64,000 nt of DNA from Metabacillus bambusae (GCF_017497975.1 NZ_JAGDEL010000003.1:248001-312000), one strand, 5' to 3'; shown: positions 35,286-45,566, counted from the first letter of the stretch. The notes: a model not told the origin generated them from the letters alone. Numbers and translations are program-made.

Positions 35286-35755
35286 AAGCCGTCCCCTTTT
35301 TTAGCTGCAAGCTTAATCGCATCAACAATCATATTGTAGCCCGTACATCGGCACAGATTTCCAGAAATACCTTCACGAATTTCAGCCTCTGAAGGATGAG
35401 GGGTTTTGGATAATAAAGCTGCACTTGCCATGACCATTCCAGGAATGCAATATCCGCATTGTACTCCTCCGGCAATGGAATAGCTCTCATCTAAAATCTT
35501 AAATTGTTCCGTTTCCATGATCCCTTCTATCGTTTGAATATCGGCTCCATCAATCGAGCCAATTGGAATAAGGCAGCTGTTTTGCAGGAGGTTGTTCACA
35601 AAAACACTGCAGGCTCCGCATTCTCCTTCACCGCAGCCTTCCTTTGTTCCGATTAACTCAAACTCATCTCTTAATAAATCTAGTAATCTTTCTGTGGCTG
35701 GGGCGACAGTTTCAACCGTTCTTCCATTAAGCGTAAACTTAATCAACCTCTTCAC
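35270..35755 (-). CDS. pucE: Xanthine dehydrogenase-type [2Fe-2S] subunit
   Basis: A 161-residue iron-sulfur subunit. Plant-type cluster ligands lie in KEGCGEGECGACSVF (Cys41, 46, 49) with Cys61; the second cluster domain has QCGYCIPGM and NLCRCTGYN. These clusters relay electrons from molybdenum to FAD. It overlaps the large subunit by 17 bases upstream and the FAD subunit by 16 bases downstream. Confidence 0.92.
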   Translation of the reverse strand: MKRLIKFTLNGRTVETVAPATERLLDLLRDEFELIGTKEGCGEGECGACSVFVNNLLQNSCLIPIGSIDGADIQTIEGIMETEQFKILDESYSIAGGVQCGYCIPGMVMASAALLSKTPHPSEAEIREGISGNLCRCTGYNMIVDAIKLAAKKGDGLWQRK

Positions 35756-37901
35756 CTTCTCTCATCCAAAGACTTTCAATAATGACTTCTGGTGTAATTG
35801 GAATTTGCTGAAAAGAAGTTTGCAGTGCATCCTCAATCGCTGCTTGGACGGCTGGAGCGCCGCCGATTAATGTCAATTCACCTGCCCCTTTCGCCCCGTA
35901 TGGACCATCAGCATAGGGATTATCAAAGACCTTGCTTTCGATTGAAACAACGTCCAATGAAGTCGGAGGTCCATAATCTGATATGCTTTTTTGTTGGATT
36001 TTTCCTTGCTTTGACGTCATCTTTTCTAGATAACCGTACGCTAATCCTTGAGCTAAACCACCATCAATTTGGCCTTTCATAATCCGTTCATCGATGACCT
36101 TCCCAACTTCATAATTGCAGTATACTTTTTGCAACTTTACATTTCCTGTTAATCGATCAACTTCTACTTCAACGATATTAACGCCCCATGAATAAGCCGG
36201 GTAGGCATCTCCAGTGAAGGTTTTCTCGTCCCAAGGAATCATTTCACGGTGTACATAGTTCTCAACTATTTCCTGTTCCACCCCTATTTGCCACTTACAT
36301 TTAAGTTTTTTTGCGGCACGTTCAAGCAATTTTCCCACGATCATTGTCGTCCTGGAGGCTACTGTTGGACCGGAGTCGGGAACCTCTTTTGTATCGGGAT
36401 AAGGGTACAAAATTTCTTCGTACGGGAGGTCTAGTTCTTTGGCGACAATTTTACACAGCGTCGTCAAAATGCCTTGTCCTATATCAGAATTTGAGATTTT
36501 TAGCGATACTTTGTCGTCCTTTGATTTAACCAGCTTCACCGTTGCTTTAATATGATCTCTTTCGCCACTACCTGTAAATCCACAGCCGTGGAGGAACAGC
36601 GAAGTTCCTATGCCTTTTTTATAGCGCTGATTTTGCTGATTGAAACGCTGAAACTCCCCTTTTTTCTTATTGTAATCTGACACATTGAGTAGGTCCTCAA
36701 TCATTTCTTCCATTAATATTGGGTCGCGGAATTTCCCTTTGGTGATGGTAGGGTCTCCTTGTTTGACGAGGTATTTTCGTTTATATTCAAGTGGTTCGAT
36801 GTTTGCCAGTTTACTAAGATGTCCAATATGACTTTCGATTCCGGCAAAGCTTTGTGGAGCACCAAAGCCTCTGAAGGCACCGTTCGGAACTGTATTGGTT
36901 TTTAGACAAAAGCCTTTTGCATGAAAATGCGGAATTTTATAAACACCCGCACTGTTAATCAATGCGCGCTGCAGAACGACAGAGCTCAATCCCGTATTCG
37001 CTCCGCCATCAAGAAAAATATCAACACACATGCTCAAAATATTTCCTTCCTTATCAAGGGCTGTTCGATATTTGAGTTTGGCTGGATGCCTTTTCGTTGT
37101 AACCGCCATATCCTCAGAACGGTCGAACACGAGCATCACCGATTTTTTGACTACTTTTGCAGCAACGGCTACGTGACACGCCATCATCGAAGGATAATCT
37201 TCTTTGCCGCCAAAACCTCCGCCAGTAGGGCTTTGAACAACTCTGACTTCATCGTCACCACATGCTAAAGCGCTTAACAATGCATTTTTTATATAATAAA
37301 GACATTGCATCGATCCCTGGACAACAATTTCATCATCCTTATAAATCCCGAGCATTCCCTGTGGCTCAAGATAGACATGCTCCTGATAGCCCGTATCATA
37401 TTCTTCTTCGATGATTTGATGAGCTCCCTGTTCGATCTCTGAAATGTTCTCTAAGCTTTCTCCAAATTCATAGCTTGCTAAACACGCGGTTGTTGATTTA
37501 TTTTTGATTGCTTCATCCAATGTATAAATAGCCTGATGTTCTTCAAATTCAATCTTCACTTCATTTAACAAACTGTACAGGGTATCCAGATCTTTTCCAA
37601 CGAGCATGAGAATCGGCTCACCAATATAATTGATCCACTCATTGGCAAAAATGGGCTGATCTTCTTTGATAATTTTGACATAATTCGGTCCGGGGATATG
37701 CTCTGCTCCAACAGCTTCATATCCATCCGGAAGGTTTGGTAATTGAATAGATATGATTTTTCCATAAGCAATTGGCGACCGATATAAAACACCATAAACC
37801 ATATTCTCTACTTTCACGTCACTAATATAGGCCAACTGGCCAGATACTTTACCTTTATGGTCCTTTTTGTGCACAGAGGTGCTTATGTCTTTTAGATTCA
37901 T
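35739..37901 (-). CDS. pucD: Xanthine dehydrogenase-type molybdopterin-binding subunit
   Basis: A 720-residue catalytic subunit. Cofactor-binding segments are TGGGFGGKEDYPSM at about 226-239, NGAFRGFGAPQ at about 335-345 and the catalytic-Glu loop YGAKGAGELTLIGG near 668-681. The AFRGFG Arg and the Glu position agree with purine hydroxylases rather than carbon monoxide dehydrogenases (no AYxCSFR-type active loop), so hypoxanthine/xanthine is the likely substrate, though a related heterocycle is possible. It is first in a four-gene unit with the iron-sulfur, FAD and maturation genes. Confidence 0.9.
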   Translation of the reverse strand: MNLKDISTSVHKKDHKGKVSGQLAYISDVKVENMVYGVLYRSPIAYGKIISIQLPNLPDGYEAVGAEHIPGPNYVKIIKEDQPIFANEWINYIGEPILMLVGKDLDTLYSLLNEVKIEFEEHQAIYTLDEAIKNKSTTACLASYEFGESLENISEIEQGAHQIIEEEYDTGYQEHVYLEPQGMLGIYKDDEIVVQGSMQCLYYIKNALLSALACGDDEVRVVQSPTGGGFGGKEDYPSMMACHVAVAAKVVKKSVMLVFDRSEDMAVTTKRHPAKLKYRTALDKEGNILSMCVDIFLDGGANTGLSSVVLQRALINSAGVYKIPHFHAKGFCLKTNTVPNGAFRGFGAPQSFAGIESHIGHLSKLANIEPLEYKRKYLVKQGDPTITKGKFRDPILMEEMIEDLLNVSDYNKKKGEFQRFNQQNQRYKKGIGTSLFLHGCGFTGSGERDHIKATVKLVKSKDDKVSLKISNSDIGQGILTTLCKIVAKELDLPYEEILYPYPDTKEVPDSGPTVASRTTMIVGKLLERAAKKLKCKWQIGVEQEIVENYVHREMIPWDEKTFTGDAYPAYSWGVNIVEVEVDRLTGNVKLQKVYCNYEVGKVIDERIMKGQIDGGLAQGLAYGYLEKMTSKQGKIQQKSISDYGPPTSLDVVSIESKVFDNPYADGPYGAKGAGELTLIGGAPAVQAAIEDALQTSFQQIPITPEVIIESLWMREGEEVD

Positions 37902-38054
37902 TCAACAACACCCTTCGACTCATTTTAATAGACGACATATTATGAATAAAAACCTCTTCCTACGATTTTATAAATAAGAATGATATTTTATGATTAATTT
38001 CATTCAAGAATATCGGTGTTTTTATTTGTTTTTTAGACTTTGTTAATCTTGACT

Positions 38055-38135
38055 GTTGATTGCAGCAAGTGGCACTTCGCTTTCCGCGCGCATTCGGTGT
38101 GAATTCGCGCCTGTAGGTTCTCACTTAAACCTTAT
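38055..38135. repeat. Partial copy of the GC-rich palindromic core
   Basis: GATTGCAGCAAGTGGC then CGCTTTCCGCGCGC and GCCTGTAGGTTCTCAC match pieces of the core at 2140-2270, shortened and diverged. Confidence 0.5.
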
Positions 38136-38242
38136 TTCCTTTTATATTTAATAATTTCGGTTTGATTCGCCCTTGAAAATTGCATAAAATAAACAGAAAT
38201 GAATCATTCCTTACATTATTTCTAGTAAATAAAGCTTTAAAT

Positions 38243-38268
38243 AAAAAAAGCCCGATAACGGAGCTTAT
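38243..38268 (-). terminator. Terminator of the pucB-like gene
   Basis: On the minus strand AGCTCCG and CGGGCT form a short stem followed by seven T. Confidence 0.5.
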
Positions 38269-38368
38269 TCGAAGTTGCTAATATAATACGTTTACTCTTT
38301 CATGTGATTTCAGATAATCGCAATAGTATATAATTACATAATGTATGTGTCATACATTACAGTCTTCA

Positions 38369-38974
38369 TCAATTAATTTTACCTAGCGAAAATGAATGAT
38401 AATAATCAATGGCTTTTTGGTAATCTTCCAGTGTATCAACATCAATAATTACTCCTGGGTCATCTACATTTACGTATTCCTTTTCGAACCCCCCCAGGAC
38501 CACACGCAAATTACTTTCTGGATTGGTATCGAGAATTTTCAGTTTCACTTCGCTTGATAATTTGATGGGGTGACCACCTTTATAATTAAAGCTGGGAATA
38601 ACTACGTTCCCTTTGTGTTCTGCTATTAGCTGAACGGTCTCTTTTTTAACAAGCGGACAATCTCCGGGTGTTATAAAGAAGGTTGGGGCATTTACTTCGT
38701 TGCAGCCCCTTTGAATGGAAGTAAACATTCCCTGGTTAAAGTTTTCATTATAAACAACCTTTATCTGAAATGAAAAGGTATTTTTATTGCAGATTTTTGA
38801 AATTTCCTCCTGAATGAGTTCCTCTTTAAACCCAGCTACGATGATGACTTTGCTGCATAATCCTTCAAATTTAGAAATCGTTTGCTCCAACAAGCTCATT
38901 TGCCCCAGTTGCAAAGTCATTTTAAATGCATTCGCTCGGCTTGAATATCCAGCAGCTAAGACGATGGCTTCCAT
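38369..38974 (-). CDS. pucB: Molybdenum cofactor nucleotidyltransferase (MobA/MocA-like)
   Basis: A 201-residue GT-A type nucleotidyltransferase. The N-terminal signature is LAAGYSSRANAFKMTLQLG; PGDCPLV holds the metal-binding Asp, and GGHPIKLSSEVK follows as in MocA-type CTP:molybdopterin cytidylyltransferases. It should add CMP (or GMP) to molybdopterin for the dehydrogenase downstream. It is separated from pucD by a terminator and about 460 bases. The B. subtilis counterpart is PucB. Confidence 0.83.
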   Translation of the reverse strand: MEAIVLAAGYSSRANAFKMTLQLGQMSLLEQTISKFEGLCSKVIIVAGFKEELIQEEISKICNKNTFSFQIKVVYNENFNQGMFTSIQRGCNEVNAPTFFITPGDCPLVKKETVQLIAEHKGNVVIPSFNYKGGHPIKLSSEVKLKILDTNPESNLRVVLGGFEKEYVNVDDPGVIIDVDTLEDYQKAIDYYHSFSLGKIN

Positions 38975-39491
38975 TTTTTATCACCCTAATCTTTCGTTTA
39001 ATCTTAATCATCTATTCGTTTTGTCACTTAAATCCTACATCGTTTACATCCCATCCAGAGTTATGCCAAACTTTGTTTCACTATTGGTGAAATTTTAAAT
39101 TTGAACGACATAACAACCAGGTCCACACCAGACATTTCTCTCTACCACATTTCGAATTTCTTTCGGTAATGAATGCCACTTCTTATTAGTAGCAAGCGAA
39201 ACCACTTTACAACGAAAATCTTGTTTTTTGCCTTCTTTTGCATTTTTAGCTTGCCTACGAGTATTTACTCATCTTTATCCATTTTTCCACCTTTCAATGA
39301 CATTTTCTTTTATAATCCTTATGATCTATCATTCTTTAATAGACCATTACGCCTCAATAGCTTTTTACCTTTTCGGAGGTATCACAAAAATGGCCACTAG
39401 AAAGGTTCTAGTGGCCAACATACATCGTAGAATTCACATAACTAGAACAATAGGAGTGAACTTGTCGTCTTCCTACCTATTAGCTAATCGT
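38975..39491. other. Gene-free stretch with one terminator
   Basis: Several overlapping short frames but none with a ribosome binding site. Terminator at 39389-39418. Confidence 0.45.
39389..39418 (-). terminator. Rho-independent terminator
   Basis: GGCCACTAGAA and TTCTAGTGGCC pair perfectly; on the minus strand ATTTTTG follows. It would end transcription of the gene at 39492. Confidence 0.75.
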
Positions 39492-39713
39492 TTAGGGTTC
39501 ACATTCTTGAAGGCAATAAAAACTGTTTTCCTTTTTCAGCTCAGCAATTTCTAACAATGCCCCAGTTTGTTCATTCATAACACGAGCTGGAAAAGGCAGT
39601 CCATTCTTGGACCACCATCTCTTGAGAAGCGGAACACGACTGTTTAAAGAATCCGATATCGAAGCTTTACAAGTAATTAAATGTCTAAAATCCACTGGGA
39701 TGCCTATATCCAT
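39492..39713 (-). CDS. Hypothetical protein or gene fragment, 73 residues
   Basis: Frame MDIGIPVDFRHLITCKAS, LLKRWWSKNGLPFPARVM and NEQTGALLEIAELKKEN. The ORF has a good terminator downstream but no clear ribosome binding site and a family-1 fragment (CTCAACAATCTGGCCC) just upstream, so it may be the tail of a truncated gene. Not recognised. Confidence 0.35.
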   Translation of the reverse strand: MDIGIPVDFRHLITCKASISDSLNSRVPLLKRWWSKNGLPFPARVMNEQTGALLEIAELKKENSFYCLQECEP

Positions 39714-39870
39714 TTGCGTTCGGGAGTTTCCCTCAACAATCTGGCCCTAAAAACAAGAAAACGTCAAGTTGAGGGTAAGACCGAATGATAAAAAAATGGG
39801 ATGTTGATATTCAAAAAAAGAAAAAAATAGTGCCGAATGAAAGACCACTCTGCTCTATTTTTTAATATTG

Positions 39871-40170
39871 TTATTTTCCTATTTCCAAAGCTTCTTTCGC
39901 ATTTTTGAGGTCTTGAGAAACTTGTTCTTTGATATCATATGCATGGTACATCTCTTTTTCTATCATGTATTGGGCAATTTTATCATGCAGGTCAATTGCA
40001 GTTTCAAGTTCTCTTTTTAATACTTTCTTTACTTCTGGTGTTGCTGTCTCTGTAATTGCCACCGCCAATGATCTTACACCGGATTTGGCAGACAGCAGCA
40101 AGTCAGTTGCAATTGTCTGATCATCAATAATATCTTTAAGAGTATTTAACTTTTCTGTTTTAGTAGTCAT
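39871..40170 (-). CDS. Spore coat protein, CotF family
   Basis: A 99-residue all-helical coat-like protein. DDQTIATDLLLSAKSGVR, RELETAIDLHDKIAQYMI and EKEMYHAYDIKEQVSQDL are typical of the CotF/YhcQ family. The frame opens 24 codons earlier, but AAAGGAGG lies just before this ATG. Located 13 bases after the smaller CotF-like gene, so the two form an operon. Probably part of the spore coat or crust. Confidence 0.83.
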   Translation of the reverse strand: MTTKTEKLNTLKDIIDDQTIATDLLLSAKSGVRSLAVAITETATPEVKKVLKRELETAIDLHDKIAQYMIEKEMYHAYDIKEQVSQDLKNAKEALEIGK

Positions 40171-40183
40171 ATATATCCTCCTT

Positions 40184-40381
40184 TTATGCTTCTTCCAAAA
40201 TTTTTGATAGATCTTTGACCGCTTTAGTGGATGCTTCGACATCTTCTTCTAATATCTTCTTTAAATCTTTATCTTCAACAAGTTCTAACATAGCTGTGCC
40301 TTTCTTTACACAGGACGTTTTAAATAACAAAACTTCATGTACTTCTAATTTTTCATGCATAGCAAGGTTTTTTGTAGCCAC
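40184..40381 (-). CDS. Small CotF-like spore protein, 65 residues
   Basis: A GTG start eight bases after GGAGGG gives MATKNLAMHEKLEVHEVL, LFKTSCVKKGTAMLELVE, DKDLKKILEEDVEASTKAVK. The MHEKLEVHE..LFK..C pattern is common in short CotF-related proteins paired with a longer member. First gene of the two-gene spore unit. Confidence 0.7.
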   Translation of the reverse strand: MATKNLAMHEKLEVHEVLLFKTSCVKKGTAMLELVEDKDLKKILEEDVEASTKAVKDLSKILEEA

Positions 40382-41124
40382 TGATAAATCCCTCCAATTT
40401 TTATTAATCTTACTGTTTTGATAAGTACCCGATTCCCTCATAAGTAAACATATATTGAAAAAGTGACAAATGCTGATAATTAAAAAACGTTCCCTACAAT
40501 GTGTAAGAAACGGGATTATTTACGCTTTTAAATCTTAATCAGATACCAGTGGTAGGAGTCAAACCGATTGATTTCAAATTTTTTAAAATATGCCCTTTAG
40601 ATTCTAGTAAAATCCCTCCATTCTATTGGTAAAAGTCCTTGATAATTCTGAGTAAGAAAACGATCGTCAACTAGAATACTCACTCCTTGAATTTAACAAT
40701 AATAAATAAAGTGTGGTCATAGTCAATTAGGAATCAGAGCCAATAGATAATTGCTATAGCAATCAAAATTTATTCGACACTTGACCTCAATTAAAAACCT
40801 TGAGAGACAATCAGCCAATCAAGGTTCTTAAAAATGCTTTCTATATTTTATGTATATCAACAACATTGCCTGGTGATTCACTCAAGAATTTTAATATCTT
40901 TATTTTCCAGGACATTCAAAGGGTTTTTCATGAATGTCCTACTTGAAATTTGCATGATAATCCCTATCCTCACAACAATGCTTTTTCGATTACACCCTCA
41001 TGGTATAAGTTAAGCACCTTTTACTTGAATGGTTCCTTTTGTTAAATTTTAAGCTGACTTTTAAAAAAACTGAACCTTCATCAATAAGCTAATACTTTAA
41101 CCACATCGAAACTCAATATTTTAT
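40382..41124. other. Gene-free stretch
   Basis: A terminator-like hairpin (AACCTTGA/TCAAGGTT) lies at 40794-40835 and a weak inverted repeat (GACATTCA/TGAATGTC) at 40912-40938. No gene seen. Confidence 0.45.
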
Positions 41125-41757
41125 TTAAAATAATATATTTGATAGATAAACAACTACCGTAACTGTAAACATACTACATAAAGTCGATAATAAAACGGTT
41201 TGTGCAGCATATTCAGGATGATTTCCATATTCCAAGGCAAAAAGGGAACTATTTCTTGAAGTAGGGAACGAGCTTGCAATAAACAATGCCTGTGCAATTG
41301 TACCTTCTAAACTAAGTATTAAAATTGTGACAAACGCAATACAAGGTGCCAATACTAGTCTGCAAAGAATACTTAGTACCAATGGAGTGGATAACCTATG
41401 AAATTTTATAAATGCACTCTGTGCCCCAAGTGTAATGAGAGCGATCGCCAGAAAAGCATCTGATGTATTTTCTATCGGTGTCCAAATAAATTCTGGAATT
41501 CTTATAGATGGTGCTTGGAGAAAAATCCCTAATAAAAAGGCATAGAATACAGGGTTTTTTAAGAATATCTTCCTTGCTTGAGATCCTTTACTATCAACAG
41601 ATACAGAATTAAATAATCCATAGGTATAAGTAAGAAGATTTTGAAAAATCATAACAACAACTTGGATAGATAAACCTAACGGATTATGCTGAAAAACAAG
41701 TTGACTCACAGGTAATCCAAAATTGCCAGAGAAAAAAATTATATAATTCAGACCCTT
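41125..41757 (-). pseudogene. AEC-family transporter, N-terminally truncated
   Basis: The frame reads FFSGNFGLPVSQLVF (the conserved N-x-G-L-P helix of AEC proteins), then hydrophobic segments VVVMIFQNLLTYTYG, FYAFLLGIFLQAP, FLAIALITLGAQSA, VLSILCRLVLAPCIAF and SMFTVTVVVYLS. AEC (auxin efflux carrier-like) permeases have about 310 residues and ten helices; the first three or so helices are missing and an in-frame TGA precedes this part. A GTG inside could start a shorter 194-residue product, which I doubt is functional. Confidence 0.7.
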
Positions 41758-41971
41758 TCATTGTTACTTCAAAAAAATACATATTGCAATCAAAATGATA
41801 GAAAACGAATAATCCAGAATATAAGTAATCTTTTTTCTTTTCCCATATAATACTTCCCACTTAACTTTTTAGATTATTTTAACATAAATGTATATAATTA
41901 TATAATTCTGAATATTGTTTCATTATGTTATAGTAAAGAGGTCAATATTTCGTCATTTATTTGACAAAAGC

Positions 41972-42008
41972 ACTTACCGGGCTCTTGCCCGGTCTTTTTC
42001 TTTTTTTA
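41972..42008 (+). terminator. Orphan Rho-independent terminator
   Basis: CCGGGCTCTTGCCCGG followed by TCTTTTTCTTTTTTT on the plus strand, with no plus-strand gene upstream. Confidence 0.75.
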
Positions 42009-42187
42009 TAATCGCTTCCCTATAAATAAAATTTTATTAAGAACCCTTCCTCCGTTGCTTAGCCCTATTATGCTAACATCTAGTTTTTTTTTTGACTAAA
42101 CGATTTCTTTTTTCTTCACTACGACTGATTCCCTGACACATAAAGATATTGCTTGGTGAGCCATTATAAATCCTCTTTTCACCCTTG

Positions 42188-42221
42188 AAAAAAATGTAGG
42201 GAGAAGATATTCTCCCTAGAG
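42188..42221 (-). terminator. Terminator of the solute-binding protein gene
   Basis: On the minus strand AGGGAGAA and TTCTCCCT pair and are followed by ACATTTTTTTC. Confidence 0.75.
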
Positions 42222-42226
42222 ATAGT

Positions 42227-43531
42227 TTATTTATACTTTTCAAGTGCTTTGTTAACTGTATCTGTAACTTTATCTAAATTAACTTTTGGTGTACCATTTC
42301 CTCGTATAGAATTTTGTACTGCATCTACGAGTTCGTTCCATAATAGTTGCCCTTCAGGTATAGCCGGCCTATGATGAGAATTTTCCAAAGCATCTATAAA
42401 CTCTTTTTGAATAGGATCTTTAGTGTAATCAGAAGTTTTGTTGACAGAAGGCATTGAAGAATATAGTTCATTTTCATTCAATAAACGCTGTCCCTCTTCT
42501 TTACCGGTAAACTCTAAGAATCTCCATGCTTCATCAACACGTTTGGAACCTTTAGGAATAATAAATGCATATCCACCGGGCCAAGTATTGAAATCTTTCC
42601 CTGTTGGCGTAGGAATAGGTGTGACACCATAATTTAAGTCTGGCTTAAATTTTTCAATATTTGAGACTGACCAATTCCCATCGACTTTCATACTAAGCTG
42701 ACCTGTAATGAATGGGTCCATCCCCCCTTCACCTTGAGAATTTGTAAATCCATCAATGTCCTCTACATTATATTTATTCGCAAAATCTGTCATCCATTTT
42801 AATGATTCAACAATTTTAGGATCATTCGCGGTTACTTTACCTGTTTCCTCTTCATAAAAATCACCGCCGAAAGCCCATCCCCAAGTATAAAGCCACCCTT
42901 GTGCATACCAAGGTATAAAACCAATCCTTTTAAAGCGATTTCCGTCTTTAAGGGTTAATTTTTCAGCTGCTACTTCTAATTCACTGATGGTTTTCGGAGG
43001 ATTTTCCGGATCTAAACCCACTTCTTTAAAATGATCTTTATTATAGAAAAGTAAACGTGAACCTACATTAATCGGGATTCCAAATAATTTTCCTTTATAA
43101 TGTGATTGTTCCCATGCAGATGGGTAATACATGTCCTCTGTAATTCCGGATTCAGCAGCCATATCTGTTAAATCTGTTAATGAACCTTGTGCAGCCCAGG
43201 AAGCAATTTTAAATCTATCAAAATAGGCAACATCAGGGGAATTACCACCAGCGATCGCTGTTAGAAGCTTTTCGTCTGAACTTTCATTTGATGCTGTATA
43301 AACCATTTTAAATTTAATATCAGGGTTCTTTTCTTCAAAAGCTTGTACAGTTTTTTCTAGATTCTTTAATTCACTGTCTACTAAATTATGCCACAATGTA
43401 ACAGTTGTATGATCATCACTATTTCCTCCATCTGAACCTGATGAATCAGAAGAACAACCTGTTAAAAACAACGAACTTATCATTACAGCTATAATATTTA
43501 AAATAGTTAATTTTTTAAGTTTTAATATCAT
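42227..43531 (-). CDS. Sugar ABC transporter solute-binding lipoprotein
   Basis: A 434-residue extracellular binding protein of the MalE-like (SBP_bac_1) family. Signal peptide with lipobox LTGC (Cys about 26), a Ser/Gly/Asp linker, then VTLWHNLVDSELKNLEKTV, GNSPDVAYFDRFKIASWAAQ and GGYAFIIPKGSKRVDEAWRFL. It should capture a sugar or oligosaccharide outside the membrane. No permease or ATPase genes are in the window, so it is an orphan here or shares a transporter encoded elsewhere. AGAGAGG precedes the ATG. Confidence 0.9.
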   Translation of the reverse strand: MILKLKKLTILNIIAVMISSLFLTGCSSDSSGSDGGNSDDHTTVTLWHNLVDSELKNLEKTVQAFEEKNPDIKFKMVYTASNESSDEKLLTAIAGGNSPDVAYFDRFKIASWAAQGSLTDLTDMAAESGITEDMYYPSAWEQSHYKGKLFGIPINVGSRLLFYNKDHFKEVGLDPENPPKTISELEVAAEKLTLKDGNRFKRIGFIPWYAQGWLYTWGWAFGGDFYEEETGKVTANDPKIVESLKWMTDFANKYNVEDIDGFTNSQGEGGMDPFITGQLSMKVDGNWSVSNIEKFKPDLNYGVTPIPTPTGKDFNTWPGGYAFIIPKGSKRVDEAWRFLEFTGKEEGQRLLNENELYSSMPSVNKTSDYTKDPIQKEFIDALENSHHRPAIPEGQLLWNELVDAVQNSIRGNGTPKVNLDKVTDTVNKALEKYK

Positions 43532-43754
43532 AAAAACTCCAACCTCTCTTTATTAAAATATTAATAAAAGACATGAAGCAGCATATAAATTTCTGCAAAC
43601 AAAAATCCTGGTCAAAAGAGAAAAATATCCTTATTCCTACTAACTGATAATTCGTCAATCTACTTCAACATTGTAAAGAAAGTTATAAATAAGGAATTTT
43701 TAACTACCTTCCAGGATTTTAAGTAATCCTATTGTATGAGAAGAATATTGTCAT

Positions 43755-44600
43755 TTAGTCTCTATTCTTTCGATAAGTTCTTGGAGATTTTCCCTACTTT
43801 TGTTTAAAACTTCTATTAAAATGGGTTAACGTATTGAATCCACAAGCATAACAAATTTCAGTAATTGGCAATTCAGAACTCTTTATTAGGGATTTTGCAA
43901 ACTGAAGTCTTAATTCTTGTAAATAACTTTGAAATGATATTCCAGTTGCCTTACTAAAATATTTGCTAAAATAAGTTGGGGAAAGCTGTGCTTCCTTTGC
44001 AACCTGTTCCAAAGTTAGTCTCTCACGAAAATGATGCTGAATATATGAAAGTGTTTTGGTGATATGTTTGTTTTCAAAATTAATAGACTTTTGTTTGATG
44101 AAACCTTTTTTTTCACCAGATCGTCGAATAAATTCTATTATTATACGTTCCAAAATATTTTTGTTCATCAATTGGTTCCCTATATTCAAGCTGTGTTCCT
44201 CAGCCCATAACCTTTGAAACTCACTCTCAATATAGAGTATATCTTCTAATTTTATTACAGCAACATTCTCTACCATTCTACTGAATAACATCTCTTGTAA
44301 GCCGTCTCTTAACATTTCTTCAGAAAATATCACATTATACAATTCCACTTTTGACCCATTTTCAACATATATTTCATGAAAATCAGCAGGAGATAACAAA
44401 AATAAATCACCTCGTTTCATTGTGTAGGAAATACCATTTAAAATTTGCTTTCCCTCGCCTGAAACAACAAAACTGAGCTCATAAAATTCATGCCAATGTA
44501 ATTCTATATGTTCTTGAATTGTATGATAAAATATACGAAATGGGGAAGAAGGTACCATATAATGTTGGTTAGTAAGACGTTCTGGTTGTTTATAGTTCAA
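43755..44600 (-). pseudogene. AraC family regulator cut short by a TAG near its end
   Basis: The reading frame gives 268 residues: an N-terminal cupin (HIELHWHEFYELSFVVSGEG) and a C-terminal double HTH (LTLEQVAKEAQLSPTYFSKYF and PITEICYACGFNTLTHFNRSF). It stops at a TAG (43794-43796) right after FNRSFKQK, and the same frame goes on for GKSPRTYRKNRD before its natural TAA. Family members end with this G-x-SP-x-x-YR helix, so the TAG removes the last 12 residues. The truncated protein may keep partial activity. It probably controls the neighbouring sugar genes. Confidence 0.75.
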
Positions 44601-44686
44601 TTTACTCTTCCCCTTTTATCCAATTATTCACAAAAAGAATAGAAGCTATTTGTTTAAACAAAAGGCTGTTCCTAAAACATTTTTAA

Positions 44687-45547
44687 TCAAATATTTTGGG
44701 AATACCTGTATACACAATTACATTTAACCTGGTTTATTGCCTTGGCACTAAGCTTTTCAATTTCTTCTTTAAATCTGCTTGCCATCCAAAGATTAATAGT
44801 CCACAAATCACTTAAAGGTTGATTAGTGTAAGGTAATGTGTGCATATAAAATGGAGGAGGACCAAATTCAGGAACAACAGTTAAAAAAGAATGACCATCT
44901 TCTTTACGTTTTAAATAGATTTGTTTCCACCAATTTTCATGTGTTATCAATTCATTTATATACTCAGGAGCCCTAGGATCAGGCACTTGAGGACCACCAG
45001 GGTATCCTACACGAAGATGAATTTGATACGCCCTTTTTATTACAATTTCTAAATTTTCGGATTGATCTTCTAATAATGATTCACATACAGAACACCAGTG
45101 GCTAAAGTCCGCATTTATTTTTAGATCATTAATATCATTTAGAAGTCTCGCCGTGTTCCATGGAGTGAACATAGATCTCCCTCGATGTGTTTCATGAACA
45201 ATTGTAACATTTGCTTCTTTTTCAATTTTGACAGCACTTTCAAAAAAATGTAATTGATCATCATAAAACATGTCATCTTTTGCACTATGAGAATTAATAA
45301 GGAGTGGACTGAATCCTAGTGCACGTTCCACTTGTGATTCAAACGAGGCTAAATAGTCTCCTCTAGTTACTACTTGTGGTACGTAATCTAATTCATATTT
45401 CTCAAGAAGCTCTTTAAATTGATTTTCAACATCTTGATCTGGTAGAGGAGATTCTACTCCTTAATATCCTGCCTCTTTTATCTTTTTAAAGCATGTTTCC
45501 AAAGGCTCTGTCATTCCCCATAATGCTTTAACTAATTTTAATTCCAA
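44687..45547 (-). pseudogene. Sugar phosphate isomerase/epimerase-like TIM barrel with one nonsense codon
   Basis: A TTG behind GGGAGGG opens ELKLVKALWGMTEPLETCF and KKIKEAGY, then a TAA at 45461-45463 (codon 29), then the frame continues GVESPLPDQDVENQFKELL and without a break through VTIVHETHRGR, INADFSHWC and FLTVVPEFGPPPFY. These are the metal-binding Glu/Asp/His-rich strands of the AP endonuclease 2 (xylose isomerase-like) fold. One point mutation (GA[TC] or similar to TAA) is the only defect I can see. An internal GTG at 45331 could start a 214-residue fragment. Confidence 0.75.
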
Positions 45548-45566
45548 ATTATTCCCTCCCGAGTGT

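Larger units (their letters stand above)
37902..38368. other. Region between the pucB-like and pucD genes
   Basis: No gene. It should hold the promoter of the pucD operon. I found no clear PucR site by eye. It includes the partial GC-rich repeat at 38055-38135 and a terminator for the upstream gene. Confidence 0.5.
41758..42226. other. Intergenic region with two terminators
   Basis: Holds the terminators at 41972-42008 (plus strand) and 42188-42221 (minus strand). The plus-strand one has no gene in front of it within the window, pointing to a deleted gene. Confidence 0.5.

Noticed and set aside
35798-37268. Several plus-strand frames of 60-115 codons
   Set aside because: They are antisense to the clear molybdopterin-binding subunit gene and show no ribosome binding sites or family resemblance.
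33596-38974. Carbon monoxide dehydrogenase (cox) operon
   Set aside because: The large subunit shows the purine-hydroxylase type AFRGFG and GAKGAGE loops and no Cys-containing CODH active-site loop; the gene set agrees with puc-type xanthine dehydrogenase.
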